Shown: one piece after another, positions 17,159-23,657 of the stretch | Layout: every line of letters starts with the position of its first letter | How positions within the stretch are numbered: position 1 is the stretch's first letter | Assembly (NCBI GenBank): GCA_028720145.1 | Contig: JAQYLJ010000013.1 | Span: forward strand, 1-44,738 | Length of the DNA stretch: 44,738 bases | Source of the DNA: Clostridia bacterium | GTDB taxonomy: Bacteria; Bacillota; Clostridia; Oscillospirales; CAG-272 | Direction of reading: 5' to 3' | The notes under the pieces: model-generated | Seen by the model: the letters and a program-made list of their open reading frames with translations, nothing else | Told to the model about the DNA's origin: nothing | Database searches by the model: none | Made by a program: the position numbers and the translations under genes

Positions 17159-17177
17159 TTGGGTGGAATGCACCCAA
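17159..17177. other. Perfect inverted repeat around the predicted nrdG transcription start
   Basis: TTGGGTG (17159-17165) and CACCCAA (17171-17177) flank GAATG. It touches both the nrdG SD and the -10 hexamer. Because the predicted start of transcription falls inside it, the intact hairpin may not form in the mRNA; a DNA-level site is as likely. Confidence 0.45.
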
Positions 17178-17205
17178 TCATACCATATATAGTATTTGGT
17201 GTCAA
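17177..17205 (-). promoter_or_regulatory. Sigma-A promoter of nrdG-nrdD-trxB
   Basis: Minus strand: TTGACA (17205-17200), a 17-nt spacer, and TATGAT (17182-17177). An NrdR-like box fills most of the spacer and touches the -10. Confidence 0.85.
17180..17195. promoter_or_regulatory. NrdR box 1 (promoter-proximal)
   Basis: ATACCATATATAGTAT matches the NrdR consensus ACACTATATATAGTGT at 13 of 16 positions by eye. It overlaps the -10 region, as expected for repression by the dNTP/ATP-sensing regulator NrdR. Confidence 0.75.
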
Positions 17206-17211
17206 CAGTAA

Positions 17212-17227
17212 TCCCTAAATATTGTGT
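17212..17227. promoter_or_regulatory. NrdR box 2 (promoter-distal)
   Basis: TCCCTAAATATTGTGT matches the NrdR consensus at 12 of 16 positions. It lies 16 nt from box 1 (32 bp centre to centre, about three helical turns), the usual tandem arrangement. Confidence 0.65.
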
Positions 17228-17271
17228 TTACAAACTTGTAGAAGATTTCGCGAAATTTTTGTTGAAAAAGA

Positions 17272-17312
17272 TAAAAAACAAGGAAAAAGCGTTTTACGCT
17301 CTCTCCTTGTTC
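17272..17312 (-). terminator. Terminator downstream of the SpoU/TrmH methyltransferase gene
   Basis: Minus strand: AACAAGGA ... TCCTTGTT outer stem with an inner AGCG/CGCT stem, followed by TTTTATCTTTTTC. Confidence 0.75.
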
Positions 17313-17327
17313 AAGGGGTCAAAGAGT

Positions 17328-18101
17328 TCATTTTCGATTCTGCCGTAGAATTTCATAGGCAAACATGGTGACAGCCGATGCCGCCGATAGGGACTCAAAA
17401 AATTGTCGACCGTAAGGGATTTTTACCCTCAAATCAACTTCGTCCAAAACCGTTTTGGAAATCCCGCGTTTCTCACCGCCCGCGACCAAAAGCAGTGGTA
17501 GCGGGAGCGGGGTCAGCCCCAACTCGTGCTCGGTTCTGAGGTCTGCCGCGACCGTCAGATACCCGTGACGACGGAAAATGGGTACTGCGTCCTCGGGGGA
17601 AGCAATGTAAAAGGGAAGTCTCTCGGACGCTCCTGCCGACGCGCGGGCGACCACGCCTGCGGCTGAAAGCCAATTCCTCTCGGAAAGAATGATTCCGTCG
17701 ACGCCCGCAGCATAGAGAGAACGAATGGCATATCCGAAGTTATAAGGGTCTTCGATGCCGTCGATGAGTGCGTAGAAACCGCAGTCGGGGAGGGAAGTCA
17801 CGTCTTGGAGAGCGGGGTATTTTCTCTCTCCGCAGACGGCAATCAGACCGCCGTGGGTGTTTCCGACCGCCATTTTTTCGAGTTCATCCGCGGTGGCGGG
17901 GAGAACGTCAAAACCGTATTCACGGCTCTTTGCGCGCAGATATCCAAGGTCTTTTAGGAGTTTTTTCTTGTCGGAGTCAAAGTATACCGTCCGAATCGGG
18001 CGATCGTTGATTCCGTCATCTTTTGCATGGATCAGCGCGCGAATACTGACCATTCCTTCCAGACGTGTACCGTCCGCAAATTGCTCGGATTCTTTTCGCA
18101 T
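17328..18101 (-). CDS. SpoU/TrmH-family (SPOUT) RNA 2'-O-methyltransferase
   Basis: A 257-aa member of the SPOUT class, which methylates ribose in rRNA or tRNA using S-adenosylmethionine. The C-terminal catalytic half shows the three family motifs: IDGIEDPYNFGYAIRSLYAAGVDGIIL (motif 1), LLLVAGGEKRGIS (motif 2) and VKIPYGRQFFESLSAASAVTMFAYEILRQ (motif 3, the knot). The N-terminal part (DRPIRTVYFDSDKKK) resembles the substrate-binding domain of RlmB-like proteins. The exact target nucleotide cannot be told. The start ATG 18101-18099 follows AAAGGT. It is divergent from spoIIID with about 54 nt between the starts. Confidence 0.88.
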   Translation of the reverse strand: MRKESEQFADGTRLEGMVSIRALIHAKDDGINDRPIRTVYFDSDKKKLLKDLGYLRAKSREYGFDVLPATADELEKMAVGNTHGGLIAVCGERKYPALQDVTSLPDCGFYALIDGIEDPYNFGYAIRSLYAAGVDGIILSERNWLSAAGVVARASAGASERLPFYIASPEDAVPIFRRHGYLTVAADLRTEHELGLTPLPLPLLLVAGGEKRGISKTVLDEVDLRVKIPYGRQFFESLSAASAVTMFAYEILRQNRK

Positions 18102-18155
18102 GGAAAAAAGCGACCTTTCATATAATGATTCAAAGAGTAAAGGAGGGGACCCCAT

Positions 18156-18461
18156 ATGCTATCCGAAGAATTCAGTCGCGACCGCTCCGAAGTGATCGCA
18201 TCTTATATGATCGAGCACCAAGTGACGGTACGCCGCGCGGCACAGATCTTTCATATCAGCAAAAGCACGGTACATAAAGACATCACGGAAAAACTCAAAC
18301 ACATCAATCCGGCTCTGCATGAAGAAGTAGGGAAACTGCTCGCGACAAACAAATCGGAGAGGCATCTCAGGGGCGGCGAGGCGACTCGTCAAAAATTCTT
18401 AAAAATGAAAAGTAGGGAAATGAACAGCGTGTCGCAATCGCAGGACGATCGCGCGTGTTGA
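18156..18461 (+). CDS. spoIIID: Sporulation transcriptional regulator SpoIIID
   Basis: A 101-aa DNA-binding protein of the mother cell that activates or represses many sigma-E-dependent genes and links sigma E to sigma K. The helix-turn-helix VTVRRAAQIFHISKSTVHKDITEKL and the invariant basic segment SERHLRGGEATRQKFLKMK match SpoIIID closely (B. subtilis has VSKSTVHKDLTERL and RHLRGGEATKLKYK). The start is ATG 18156 after AAAGGAGGGG. A CATATAAT at 18119-18126 could be a sigma-E (CATACAnT) or sigma-A -10, but no good -35 is visible. It ends at the border of an AT-rich gene-free stretch. Confidence 0.96.
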   Translation: MLSEEFSRDRSEVIASYMIEHQVTVRRAAQIFHISKSTVHKDITEKLKHINPALHEEVGKLLATNKSERHLRGGEATRQKFLKMKSREMNSVSQSQDDRAC

Positions 18462-19317
18462 TTCGTTTCGATTCATCATACCATACGGCACTCTAAAATA
18501 CAAGTCCGACGGTCTTTTTTGCATCACAGCCAAGAGGGAAATTCGCCACGCAGTTTCGTTTTCGGTAAATGCAGTTTCGGGGGAGCTATCAAAAATTCAT
18601 GTGTGGAAATTATACCTAATAAATATTTTGTATAATTCAGGGAATGAATAACTGGAAAAAAACTGAAAATTCTGTTTTTGAGACGGATTTCAGACGTTTG
18701 ACCGATTCTTAGCGGAATCTGAACCGAATCCCCGATTTTGGCGATATCTGCGCAAATAATCGGTTGCGACTGATCTAAATACGAAAAATTATATTTTGGA
18801 CTTGCGGATATGAAAAATCAGAATAACGATTTTGGATAATTGCAACCGACGATTTCAAAACACAATTTGATGCGTATCACTGTTTGGCGGATGATACCGA
18901 TAGAAATCACGAAATCCGAAAAATACGGATTGCCGCAGCGAAAATCTATGTTGATAGGTGCTCCCAAATCGCGATGACAATGTTTCTCTCAAAAATTGTG
19001 AAACTTTCAAAAGACGTAGAATGTCGTTTTGGCGCATATTCATGATGAAGATATGAAGCTGTATGGAAAACTGCAAAAATCAAACAAGTAATTCAATCAA
19101 ACGCAATTGATATTTATATATAATAAATAGGAAGAAAAACGGGATTCGCGGCGCAAAAACGGAAAAAACAAGATTCGTTGTTCTGATATGAATCACGGAT
19201 GGAGCATTATCTGTCTGAATAACACCAAAAGCAAAGCGGGGAACTCGAAAAAACGATTTTTCGCACTTCCCTATCGGTTTTTTGTGACGAAAACTTCCCT
19301 ATTTGATATCAGAATAC
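18462..19317. other. AT-rich stretch of about 0.86 kb with no convincing gene
   Basis: The sequence is clearly richer in A/T than its neighbours and has no open frame with an SD and protein-like character. It holds several stem-forming repeats: AATTATAC/GTATAATT (18608-18637), AAAATC/GATTTT (about 18815-18833), AATCCG/CGGATT (18913-18931), and a long-range CGGTTGC/GCAACCG pair (18761 with 18842). Two copies of ACTTCCCTAT lie near the right end (19265 and 19293). It ends in a terminator that belongs to lysC. It may be a structured RNA, a decayed insertion or an untranslated region; the sequence does not decide. Confidence 0.5.
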
Positions 19318-19345
19318 AAAAAAGAGGCGAAAAGCCTCTTTTTCT
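19318..19345. terminator. Bidirectional terminator downstream of lysC
   Basis: A 10-bp stem (AAAAAGAGGC 19319-19328 / GCCTCTTTTT 19334-19343) with U tracts on both strands. It terminates leftward lysC transcription and any rightward RNA from the AT-rich stretch. The 104 nt between it and lysC show nothing recognisable. Confidence 0.85.
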
Positions 19346-19449
19346 ATGAAAAAACATATCTGCCTTAAAATAAATAAATCAAAACAAGTAATTTGTTACG
19401 TCAACTAATACGATTAGGGTTCAATCAGTGCGGGGATACGACAAACTCC

Positions 19450-20766
19450 TTATTTTACAAATTCTGCGTAGATGGAACGAATCGCGAGATTGAAGTCTTT
19501 TTCTTCCACGCCGATGATGATATTCAACTCGCTGCTCCCTTGGTCGATCATCTTGATATTGATATTCGCATCTGCCAAAGCGCGGAAAATACGAGCAGCG
19601 ATACCTTTGTTACGCACCATACCCCGTCCGACAACGGCAATGAGAGAGATATGTTCATCAATCACAAGAGAGTCCGGATCAGTCGCGCGGTAAATATCCG
19701 CGATGATGGATGCGCGGAGCGGCTTGAAGCTATTTGCGTTGACCAGAATCGACATGGTGTCAATTCCGGACGGCAAATGCTCAATCGCCAGTTTATACTT
19801 CTCAAATACCTCGAAAATCCGTCGACCGAATCCATACCGCTTGTTCATCTGGTCTTTCTCGACCGTGATGGAGACGAAGCCGGACTTCCCTGCGATTCCG
19901 GTGATGATCGTATCGGGGATTTCGTCTTCGGTCCCGGGGACAATCAGCGTCCCGGGATCATCCGGTCGGTTGGTGTTCCGAATATTGATGGGAATCCCCA
20001 CATAACGAACCGGAAACACTGCTTCATCGTGGAGCACGGATGCGCCCATATAGGAGAGTTCCCGCAGTTCCTTATAGGTAATCAGTTCGATTCTCCGCGG
20101 ATTCTCGACACAGCGCGGGTCTGCCATCAGAAAACCGCTGACATCCGTCCAGTTCTCATAAAGAGTCGCCGCGGATGCGCGCGCAACGATGGAACCCGTA
20201 ATATCAGAACCGCCACGCGAAAAAGTCGTGATGGAGCCGTCGGGGAGACTGCCGTAAAACCCGGGGATCACAGCCTTCGGATATGCTTTCAGGAGTTGTT
20301 TGAGGTACTGATTGGTCGTCTCGGCATCAAAGTTCCCTTCCGCGTCAAAGAAAATACAGGTCGCGGCATCGATGAAAGTAAATCCGAGATAGGCGGAAAG
20401 AATAATCCCGTTGAGATATTCCCCACGGCTCGCGGCATACTCTCTACTTGCACCGTTACGCAAATCTTTCTCAATTTTAGTGTATTCGCAGTCGAGCGAA
20501 AGGTTCATACCGAGTTCATCGATAATCTTATTAAATCTGTCCTTGATTCTTGCAAAGACGGCTTCCGCATTTCCCTGCTCATTGATCGCTTTGTACAGAC
20601 TGTAAAGCAGATCTGTTACCTTTTCGTCGCCGTCAAACCGTTTCCCGGGAGCAGACGGAATGACATACCGTCGGGTCTCGTCGGCACGGATAATTCCTGC
20701 CACTTTCTGAAACTGCTTTGCATCGGAGAGCGAACTGCCACCGAATTTTACTACTTTGAGTTCCAT
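19450..20766 (-). CDS. lysC: Aspartate kinase (aspartokinase III-like)
   Basis: A 438-aa kinase for the first step of Lys/Thr/Met/diaminopimelate synthesis, phosphorylating aspartate. The amino-acid kinase domain has VVKFGGSSL at the N-terminus, then VIPGFYGS, FSRGGSDITGSIVA and TDVSGFLMADPR. The C-terminal third holds two ACT-type regulatory repeats (GIAGKSGFVSITVEKDQMNK...; SLIAVVGRGM...NINIKMIDQGSSELNIIIGV), predicting feedback control by an end-product amino acid. The start is ATG 20766-20764 after GGAGGCGCTC. The 5' leader is short, with no room for a lysine riboswitch. It is monocistronic, with its own promoter and terminator. Confidence 0.94.
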   Translation of the reverse strand: MELKVVKFGGSSLSDAKQFQKVAGIIRADETRRYVIPSAPGKRFDGDEKVTDLLYSLYKAINEQGNAEAVFARIKDRFNKIIDELGMNLSLDCEYTKIEKDLRNGASREYAASRGEYLNGIILSAYLGFTFIDAATCIFFDAEGNFDAETTNQYLKQLLKAYPKAVIPGFYGSLPDGSITTFSRGGSDITGSIVARASAATLYENWTDVSGFLMADPRCVENPRRIELITYKELRELSYMGASVLHDEAVFPVRYVGIPINIRNTNRPDDPGTLIVPGTEDEIPDTIITGIAGKSGFVSITVEKDQMNKRYGFGRRIFEVFEKYKLAIEHLPSGIDTMSILVNANSFKPLRASIIADIYRATDPDSLVIDEHISLIAVVGRGMVRNKGIAARIFRALADANINIKMIDQGSSELNIIIGVEEKDFNLAIRSIYAEFVK

Positions 20767-20792
20767 GAGCGCCTCCAAAATGGAATGGATTT

Positions 20793-20821
20793 ATTATACC
20801 ATGCCTTTTCTCTTATTGCAA
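20793..20821 (-). promoter_or_regulatory. Sigma-A promoter of lysC
   Basis: Minus strand: TTGCAA (20821-20816), a 17-nt spacer, and TATAAT (20798-20793), giving a 5' UTR of about 20 nt. Confidence 0.8.
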
Positions 20822-20901
20822 GAGTATCGGAAAAACACAAGCAAATCTGTGATATATTTCGCAAGATAAAAGGATTCTATCCAAAAAAACAGAAAAAAGA
20901 C

Positions 20902-20930
20902 TTGCAATTACAATTTTTATATGCTATACT
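20902..20930 (+). promoter_or_regulatory. Sigma-A promoter of tRNA-Ser
   Basis: TTGCAA (20902-20907), a 17-nt spacer, and TATACT (20925-20930), 14 nt before the mature 5' end of the tRNA. Confidence 0.8.
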
Positions 20931-20944
20931 CTTAGAGTCCGCTC

Positions 20945-21035
20945 GGAGAGATGGCTGAGTGGTCTAAAGCGCACGACTGGAAATCGTGTAAGCGTTGATA
21001 GCGCTTCTAGGGTTCAAATCCCTATCTCTCCGCCA
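20945..21035 (+). tRNA. tRNA-Ser(GGA)
   Basis: Acceptor stem GGAGAGA (20945-20951) pairs with TCTCTCC (21025-21031), followed by discriminator G and an encoded CCA (21033-21035). The anticodon arm is CACGA-CTGGAAA-TCGTG with anticodon GGA at 20979-20981, reading UCC and UCU. A long variable arm (about TGTAAGCGTTGATAGCGCTT) confirms a class II serine tRNA, and the T-loop GGTTCAAATC is canonical. It stands alone, with its own promoter and terminator. Confidence 0.98.
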
Positions 21036-21074
21036 AAAAAAGACAGGTTTCTTTCTAGAAACCTGTCTTTTTTA
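21036..21074 (+). terminator. Terminator of tRNA-Ser
   Basis: A perfect 12-bp stem (AGACAGGTTTCT 21041-21052 / AGAAACCTGTCT 21057-21068) with an A tract before and a T tract after. Confidence 0.93.
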
Positions 21075-21079
21075 GTGAC

Positions 21080-21241
21080 GCGCCTGCGGCGCATGAAAAA
21101 TGAAGCAGGACTTTGTCCTAAGAAGCGTGCCTGCGGCACAAGGATGGATAAGGCGCGCTTCGCTTCGTGGCGGCAACGCCGCTTCGTGCGAGCACAACGA
21201 GTGCTTCTTATCGGCGCAGTCGACGCTTCATTGACGCTGCG
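21080..21241. repeat. Cluster of short perfect palindromes (5-bp stem, 3-nt loop) downstream of tRNA-Ser
   Basis: Four 13-nt units of one design are visible: GCGCC-TGC-GGCGC (21080-21092), AGGAC-TTT-GTCCT (21107-21119), GTGCC-TGC-GGCAC (21127-21139) and GCGGC-AAC-GCCGC (21170-21182). They are followed by AGCAC-AACGA-GTGCT (21191-21205) and a wider CGCAG/CTGCG pair (21215-21241). No frame with an SD covers it. This GC-rich patch lies between a terminator and an AT-rich promoter region. It may be a decayed mobile or REP-like element, or a structured RNA; see findings. Confidence 0.6.
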
Positions 21242-21321
21242 ACACAAGTATCGTTCTTCGCACTTTTTGTCCAAACTTCCCTCTTTTGATGTTGTATAAT
21301 AAAACCCAGGTGGTGAAAGAA

Positions 21322-22167
21322 ATGGATCTGTTTGAAGTCTTTTGTTCCTCGATAGAACTCATCGAAGAAGAACTCCGAAACGAAGACCTGGATATTCCGT
21401 ATTTGGCAAAACGGCTCTATATCAGTCCGTATTATTTCCAGCGGCTGTTTTTTGCCCACACGGGGAAAACGGTCGGTTCCTATATCCGTGAAAGGCGCCT
21501 CACGGAAGCGGGACAGGAGGTCAAAAACGGGAAATCCATCTTGGAAACCGCGTTTCGGTACGGCTATGATTCTCAGGAATCCTTCACCAAAGCATTCCGC
21601 AAGTTCCACGGAGTGACACCCGGTAGAGCCAAGCGCGGGTGTATTCTTTCCTGCTGCCCGAAAGTCAATGTACAAGCCCTACACAAAGGAGGTATCAGTA
21701 TGGACTATACGCTCGAAAAAGAAAACGAATTTGAAATTGCGGTCATCACACGAAGTTTCCACCCCGAAACCGCGAACGAGGAAATCGAAAAGTTTTGGGA
21801 CGAATACTACAAAAAGGGTTACGAAAAAACAGTCCCTCCCATGCTCGGCGTCTGCCTCACGGGAGCGGCATACGAAACTTCTGACGGCACTTTCCGCTAC
21901 GGAATCGGTTCTCTCAAAGACTATACACAGGAAATCCCCGAAGGATTTGAAGTCCTGAAAGTCCCGGCGGGTCTATGGGGTAAGTTCTACACCAAAGGCT
22001 CTCTGCCGGACGCCATTCGGAAACTTTGGTGTGAGGTATCCGACAACTGGCTCCCCTCGAGCGGTTACGAGGTCATTCCCGGATTTGACTTTGAGTGTTA
22101 CAGTGAAGGTGACCTGAAAAGCGACGATTATGTCAGCGGCATCTGGCTCTGCCTCAAAGAAAAATAA
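21322..22167 (+). CDS. AraC-family transcriptional regulator with GyrI-like effector domain
   Basis: A 281-aa regulator. Residues about 5-105 form the double helix-turn-helix (LDIPYLAKRLYISPYYFQRLFFAHTGKTVGSYIRERRL; ILETAFRYGYDSQESFTKAFRKFHGVTPG). After a Cys-containing linker (GCILSCCPKVNVQ), residues about 130-281 are a GyrI/AraC-effector-binding domain that binds small hydrophobic ligands in Rob/BmrR-type proteins (typical end: GFDFECYSEGDL...GIWLCLKEK). The start is ATG 21322 after AGGTGGTG; an upstream ATG at 21286 lies before the TATAAT at 21295-21300 and cannot be used from that promoter. No target gene is obvious nearby. Confidence 0.9.
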   Translation: MDLFEVFCSSIELIEEELRNEDLDIPYLAKRLYISPYYFQRLFFAHTGKTVGSYIRERRLTEAGQEVKNGKSILETAFRYGYDSQESFTKAFRKFHGVTPGRAKRGCILSCCPKVNVQALHKGGISMDYTLEKENEFEIAVITRSFHPETANEEIEKFWDEYYKKGYEKTVPPMLGVCLTGAAYETSDGTFRYGIGSLKDYTQEIPEGFEVLKVPAGLWGKFYTKGSLPDAIRKLWCEVSDNWLPSSGYEVIPGFDFECYSEGDLKSDDYVSGIWLCLKEK

Positions 22168-22173
22168 ATACGG

Positions 22174-22203
22174 AAATCCCCCCGATTTCGGGGGGATTTT
22201 TCT
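22174..22203. terminator. Terminator between the AraC regulator gene and the Cys-rich gene
   Basis: Six C pair with six G (CCCCCC-GATTTC-GGGGGG) flanked by AAAT/ATTT, then a T run. It lies between convergent genes and can act on both. Confidence 0.88.
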
Positions 22204-22219
22204 CAGAATCGCGTTTGAT

Positions 22220-23083
22220 TCAGTTTTTGTTGCCGCAGCAACCTCTCGACTGACGACCGGTCGGCTCGTTGCGCGTCTCGTCGCACTCGATGCCCGTAAA
22301 TTGTCGGACGGGGAAAGCGAGTGAGCGGAACAGGCGGCAAGGATCGTCCTGCTCTGCTTCCACGCATTCTTTGTCGGGAACCGTAAAGTCGGTACCGTTG
22401 ACGAGAATCTGTGCCGGGCGGACAATACGAATCACCGAGAAGATGCCGAGCGACACAAAGAGATTGTTCCCTCTGTCACATTCCACAAGTGGACCGCAGA
22501 AGCATCTGCTCACCGCCTCGGGAATCTCGGTGCAACTGCAACAGCAATACCCGCACTGGCAACTGCAATCCACCACTTTGGAAGAGAGCGCGATGGGATC
22601 GATGATGTCTACGATGGCAGTGGGGAGTGTGTTCCCCGCGTGGCAGGACTTCGGTCCCGCGCAGAACGAGTTGTTTCCGTCCGAGCGGAATGTACTGACA
22701 TTCCCTTCTCCGCCGAAGAGAATGACGACCTTCTGGATCACCGCAAGTCCTTCAAAGACCGTCCCACGGGTCTTCCCCATACAACCTTCGAGCGTCAGCT
22801 TGACGAAGGTCTTGATGGTGACCTGGAAGAAGCCGTCATTGAACGCCACTTCGTTCAGAGCGATGTTGACCCACAGAATTTCGGTGTCGATCACACGGAT
22901 ATTGCACGAGTTATCGAGGACATTCTGCCCCTCTGCCGTCACAAGGATCTTCACATCCTCGAAGCAGTCTCTGTCGCGGCAGGAGTCAAGCACGCGGAAT
23001 GTATCGATGCACACAGTCCCGTTCGATGAGCTGAGGGGACCGACACAGCCGGAGGAACACCCGCCGTTTCTGTTATCTACCAT
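22220..23083 (-). CDS. Cysteine-rich protein, probable spore-coat or late-sporulation protein
   Basis: A 287-aa protein with 24 cysteines, including the run DCSCQCGYCCCSC and a terminal GCCGNKN. It has no signal peptide. The N-terminal part reads NGTVCIDTFRVLDSCRDRDCFEDVKI, then two similar beta-rich blocks ('ILWVNIALNEVAFNDGFFQV', KTFVKLTLEGC). The pattern resembles conserved Cys-rich proteins of sporulating Clostridia, though I do not recall an assigned function. The start is ATG 23083-23081 after AAGGAGATACATC. A sigma-K-like promoter (AC-N16-CATAAGATA) and a long inverted repeat lie directly upstream, which is the main reason to suggest expression in the mother cell. Disulfide cross-linking in the coat is inference. 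Confidence 0.7.
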   Translation of the reverse strand: MVDNRNGGCSSGCVGPLSSSNGTVCIDTFRVLDSCRDRDCFEDVKILVTAEGQNVLDNSCNIRVIDTEILWVNIALNEVAFNDGFFQVTIKTFVKLTLEGCMGKTRGTVFEGLAVIQKVVILFGGEGNVSTFRSDGNNSFCAGPKSCHAGNTLPTAIVDIIDPIALSSKVVDCSCQCGYCCCSCTEIPEAVSRCFCGPLVECDRGNNLFVSLGIFSVIRIVRPAQILVNGTDFTVPDKECVEAEQDDPCRLFRSLAFPVRQFTGIECDETRNEPTGRQSRGCCGNKN

Positions 23084-23096
23084 GATGTATCTCCTT

Positions 23097-23148
23097 ACAT
23101 AAGATTATCGAGACAACACGGTAGCATTGTCTCGATAATATCTTATGT
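23097..23148. other. Long inverted repeat upstream of the Cys-rich gene
   Basis: A 20-bp arm (23097-23116) faces a 22-nt arm (23127-23148), identical apart from a 2-nt AT bulge, with a 10-nt loop CACGGTAGCA. On the minus strand the distal end runs into the SD. There is no T tract, so it is not an ordinary terminator. Confidence 0.8.
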
Positions 23149-23165
23149 GAAAGAGAAAATTTGGT
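23139..23165 (-). promoter_or_regulatory. Candidate sigma-K promoter of the Cys-rich gene
   Basis: Minus strand: AC (23165-23164), 16 nt, CATAAGATA (23147-23139), which fits the sigma-K pattern AC-N16/17-CATAnnnTA. The -10 lies inside the outer arm of the inverted repeat. Confidence 0.4.
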
Positions 23166-23168
23166 GTA

Positions 23169-23573
23169 TCAGAAGAACTTATGCAAAGCGTGCGGAATCT
23201 CGTCCTGTGCGGCGGAGACCGTCATGACAATCTCGCAACGGTCGGCGGCGAGAGAATCAAGGAGGAGCACAAGTTTTTCAAACTCTGCGAGGTCGTAGTT
23301 GCAAATCTTCAAAGCGGAGTCGACATAAATATGGGTGATATCATAGTTGGATGCGAGAATCCCGGCGATGAAGCCGTAAAGCGCGGTGGCACTGGTGATG
23401 GAATATGCGGTACTGTCGACGAGACGCGCCTGCGGTTTGATATCGTAGTTGAGTTTGTTCCCGAACTCGATGCAGATGACATCGCCCTTGGACGCGGAAG
23501 AAGTCGAGTTCACCATTTCAACGAGCGCCTTGGTTTTTCCTGAGCCTCTGAGTCCGACAATGAGTTTAATCAT
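23169..23573 (-). CDS. Small P-loop NTP-binding protein of unknown function
   Basis: A 134-aa protein starting MIKLIVGLRGSGKTKALVEMVN, in which GLRGSGKT is a Walker A motif. A hydrophobic strand ending in Asp (DITHIYVDSALKI) could be Walker B, and EIVMTVSAAQDEIP resembles a sensor strand. No membrane or DNA-binding segment is visible. The start is ATG 23573-23571 after GGGAGGATCGTT, and a consensus promoter lies 40-65 nt upstream. It lies between pgi and the Cys-rich gene. It might be an orphan kinase or AAA-like protein; its function is not recognisable. Confidence 0.75.
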   Translation of the reverse strand: MIKLIVGLRGSGKTKALVEMVNSTSSASKGDVICIEFGNKLNYDIKPQARLVDSTAYSITSATALYGFIAGILASNYDITHIYVDSALKICNYDLAEFEKLVLLLDSLAADRCEIVMTVSAAQDEIPHALHKFF

Positions 23574-23610
23574 AACGATCCTCCCAAAAGATTGGTTTTG
23601 TTCTGTCTTT

Positions 23611-23639
23611 ATTTTACATGAATCTTCCCCGCTTTGCAA
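23611..23639 (-). promoter_or_regulatory. Sigma-A promoter of the P-loop protein gene
   Basis: Minus strand: TTGCAA (23639-23634), a 17-nt spacer, and TAAAAT (23616-23611). Confidence 0.7.
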
Positions 23640-23657
23640 GAGGGGGATACGATTTAT

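Noticed and set aside
17149..17177. RNA hairpin regulating nrdG translation
   Set aside because: The predicted transcription start falls within the repeat, so most transcripts would lack the upstream arm. It is kept only as a DNA inverted repeat.
18855..19076. 73-codon minus-strand frame in the AT-rich stretch
   Set aside because: There is no SD before its ATG, the composition is biased by AT richness, and no motif is recognised.
20767..20792. Lysine riboswitch before lysC
   Set aside because: The promoter is only about 30 nt from the start codon, leaving no room for an aptamer.
21014..21299. Short frames on both strands across the palindrome cluster (for example 86 codons leftward)
   Set aside because: They cross the tRNA terminator or lack an SD. 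The Arg/Ala/Cys-rich translation follows from the GC palindromes. I treat the DNA structure, not the protein, as the signal.
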